A program made the translations under genes and the position numbers. The notes beneath the pieces were generated by a model. That model had not been told where the DNA came from. It saw only the letters and a list, made by a program, of their open reading frames with translations, and did not search any database. This document shows, one piece after another, positions 62,501 to 64,000 of a DNA stretch of 64,000 bases (its first letter is position 1; each line of letters opens with the position of its first letter). This DNA is from Nematostella vectensis (Eukaryota > Cnidaria > Anthozoa > Actiniaria > Edwardsiidae): NCBI RefSeq assembly GCF_932526225.1, contig NC_064035.1, positions 1,549,501 to 1,613,500 on the forward strand, written 5' to 3'.

Positions 62501-62862
62501 GAGCAGAAATAAAAATAATACAAGTTTTTAATTTTTTTACATATCAACATGGGTCAATTTTGATAAACTTCAATTCAATTAGATAGAAAAATCAAGAAAC
62601 AGTTTAAGACGTCTTTGCAAACTAGGTAGGCTTGTGGTGTCTTTCCCAATTACTGGACAGAAAGTTGTAACCTTTTTCCTAAAATAAGCACATGAATAGG
62701 ATTGAATTGTACTTTTCTGTGTTTCGCCATGTAGATGTGTAGGTAGGGGCTTGGAAATGTATTCATTATCACATTCATCTACAGATGCATTCTTGCTGAG
62801 TTATTCACAAAGAAGCCAATATTTCCAGCATATCAAGAGATTGGTCAACTGGAGCTGATCAG
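50585..62862 (+). CDS. CDK12: Cyclin-dependent kinase 12/13, N-terminal part (continues beyond window)
   Basis: RNA polymerase II CTD Ser2 kinase, cyclin K partner. Exons: 50585-52295, 61404-61574, 61717-61906, 62011-62067, 62168-62269, 62785-62862; all phases agree, and the frame is still open at 62862. The large first exon encodes 570 residues. It has a Lys/Ser-rich start, an RS region with repeated SRSPSPY/SRSLSPY motifs, then a proline-rich block ([20 protein letters not shown]). The kinase domain starts with [20 protein letters not shown]. Later exons give [20 protein letters not shown] (the PITAIRE-like cyclin-binding helix), [38 protein letters not shown], the T-loop [20 protein letters not shown] and [13 protein letters not shown]. 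It is a pre-duplication ortholog of vertebrate CDK12 and CDK13, so the symbol is approximate. The ATG at 50585 has A at -3. Confidence 0.96.
52296..53953 (+). repeat. 46-bp array starting exactly at the CDK12/13 exon 1 donor, ~36 copies
   Basis: The unit is GTATGTTCCTGGTGTATGTG, TTTGTCTGTTTACACTGG, TTTTATAG (or TTTTATGA). The first unit is the intron's own donor (GTATGTTTTTGTAG). Many units recreate ATAG-GTATGTT, a donor-like site. Confidence 0.97.
53954..58870. mobile_element. 4.9-kb foldback (long inverted repeat) element inserted in the array
   Basis: The left end AACACTTTCCCATTTAAAAA is exactly inverted at the right end. The target GAGT, part of one 46-bp unit, is duplicated (53950-53953 and 58871-58874). 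Inverted arms of about 1.6 kb (53954-55590 and 57230-58870) mirror each other at high similarity. The spacer holds an extra partial arm copy (55860-56100) and a direct duplication (57040-57230 versus 57345-57540). No transposase is recognised; the mirrored frames at 54575-54775 and 58050-58256 are a by-product of the arms. Confidence 0.9.
58871..60475 (+). repeat. 46-bp array, distal part, ~35 copies
   Basis: Continuation of the 52296-53953 array after the foldback insertion, same unit and variants. Several runs of consecutive variants match the first part (for example the units around 53400-53950 and 58870-59515), suggesting a block duplication before or after the insertion. Confidence 0.96.
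60476..61060 (+). repeat. 32-bp array, ~18 copies, derived from the 46-bp unit
   Basis: The unit is TGTATTTGTCTGTTTACACT then AGTGTTCTTGGG. It shares TGTATTTGTCTGTTTACACT with the 46-bp unit but lacks the GTATGTT donor-like part. Confidence 0.96.
61061..61403. other. End of CDK12/13 intron 1
   Basis: Unique sequence leading to the TTTTACTCTAG acceptor of exon 2. Nothing else is recognised. Confidence 0.5.
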
Positions 62863-62980
62863 GTCAGAGATTTAACTAACGTTATGCATGATTTAGCAGC
62901 ATTGTGACAATGATAGTTTTTGTCTCTACTGTACAGTGCATACAGTATGTAGCTTTGCTTATACACATATATAGCACATA

Positions 62981-63943
62981 TGTGACCCTGCAAGGGAAAA
63001 CGTACAGTACACTAGTGAAAACGTTTTAGGGCAAATCTGGAAGATCAACAAACGCTTATTCTATAATGAGGGAACAATATTGTTAATAATGGGGGAACGA
63101 TGTTGCTTCGTTATATCGTTCATAAACAATCTTGTTCCCGGGGCACAATCGGAAGAACGTTATTTAAATTCGGAAGTTTGTTCCTTTCAAATTTGAAAAA
63201 AACGCTCTAAAGTTCGGGTGATTGTTCTCTAAAATTCGGAAAGTTCGAAAGATCGTTCTCTTAAAATTTGGAAGATCGTTCTTTGAAGCTCAGGAGAACA
63301 ATCTTTAATAATTTGGAAGATCATCTCTAGAAATTCAGAAGAATGCTCTTAAAGTTTGGAAGAATGTCCTTGATATTTGCCATATGCAAACTAAGAAAGT
63401 GAGTCGACTCTATTTGTATTTGCAATACAACGACATGTTAACAGTGACGACAGACTTCTCTAAAAAGAGTCCTCTATATCTCAGCTTTCTTTTGCCATTA
63501 GGACTGTTAGGGTACATAGTTACGATCCGTAAAGTTCGAAAATTGATTTGTTTGAGCCGTATGTAAATTAAGAAAGCGAGTCTGCTGTTGATATTTTATT
63601 GTCTTTTCAAAACAAAATGTTGATGGCGACCACAACTTTACTATGATGGCTTTGCGCTTGTTATTCAACTCGCACATCAATAAGACCTCCTAAAAAAGAT
63701 TCCCTATATCTCAAATTTTAATTTGCTGTTACGATCATCGATTATGTGCCATATGCAAACAAAGAAAGTGATTCAGCTTTTAAACTTTGGAGAAACGATC
63801 TTGAAAATCAGAGATTGTTTCTCTTAGAAACCTGATATCGTTTTTGAATATCGTGAAAGCATTCTGCATAATCTGTCGAACAATATTTTTCATTCATAGC
63901 CCAAACGCTTTTCCTCTAGTGTACATTTCCCTTGCGGGGTCAC
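62981..63943. mobile_element. ~960-bp TIR element (MITE-like) in CDK12/13 intron 6
   Basis: The left end TGTGACCCTGCAAGGGAAAA and the right end TTTCCCTTGCGGGGTCACA are inverted, with further inverted similarity (GTACACTAG and GCCCAAACG/TTTTAGGGC). The interior has degenerate repeats of TTCGGAAGATCGTTCT type and a second half (63730-63860) related to the first. No coding capacity. Confidence 0.75.
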
Positions 63944-64000
63944 ATATAGGGAAAACTTCTCAATCTTGATAAGAAGCCAAGATCTACTGTAATGTCTTCC

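Overview
This is animal nuclear DNA. Genes are split by GT-AG introns whose exon joins keep frame perfectly, and the sequence between exons is crowded with retrotransposon remnants, inverted-repeat elements and long tandem arrays. The dense intron content, the cnidarian-style repeat mix (Penelope-like elements, hammerhead elements, APE-type LINEs) and the general sequence character suggest an anthozoan or other early-branching invertebrate. That placement is an inference and I cannot name the species from sequence alone.

Four genes can be rebuilt exon by exon. (1) A complete prolyl 4-hydroxylase alpha subunit, minus strand, 12 coding exons, 28721 down to 12469, 557 aa. (2) A complete lysosomal-type beta-galactosidase (GLB1/GH35), minus strand, 43964 down to 36237, with two mutually exclusive signal-peptide first exons (680 or 692 aa). 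(3) A complete YAE1 (Fe-S adaptor), minus strand, 3 coding exons, 50344 down to 46120, 207 aa. (4) The 5' part of CDK12/13, plus strand, six exons from 50585 to 62862, running off the window. YAE1 and CDK12/13 are head to head, with 240 bp between start codons. An open frame at 3-389 may be the last exon of another gene.

Region by region. 1-12 kb: a TIR element with 4-bp target duplications, a 5'-truncated Penelope-like element, a pogo/Tigger-like short element, and a decayed LINE with a C-terminal zinc finger. 12.4-28.7 kb: the P4HA gene, whose introns hold two hammerhead-ribozyme elements, a 4.2-kb 28-bp satellite, a CR1/L2-type LINE tail and several arrays. 29.6-33.5 kb: a 15-bp array and a 39-bp array; the latter is an in-frame amplification of a gypsy reverse transcriptase motif. 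36.2-44 kb: GLB1. 44.5-45.8 kb: a second copy of the 4-bp-TSD element. 46.1-50.3 kb: YAE1 with a 31-bp satellite. 50.6-64 kb: CDK12/13, whose first intron holds 46-bp arrays split by a 4.9-kb foldback element.

Two observations stand out. First, two intronic copies of a small inverted-repeat element each carry a complete, canonical type I hammerhead ribozyme. One is flanked by a perfect 12-bp target duplication. The opposite arm of the other holds a collapsed antisense hammerhead. Second, tandem arrays in three independent genes begin exactly at 5' splice sites, and in three of these cases the repeat unit is itself the exon end plus the splice donor. Most other intronic arrays lie within about 100 bp downstream of a donor. 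This suggests a recurrent process that seeds minisatellites at 5' splice sites.
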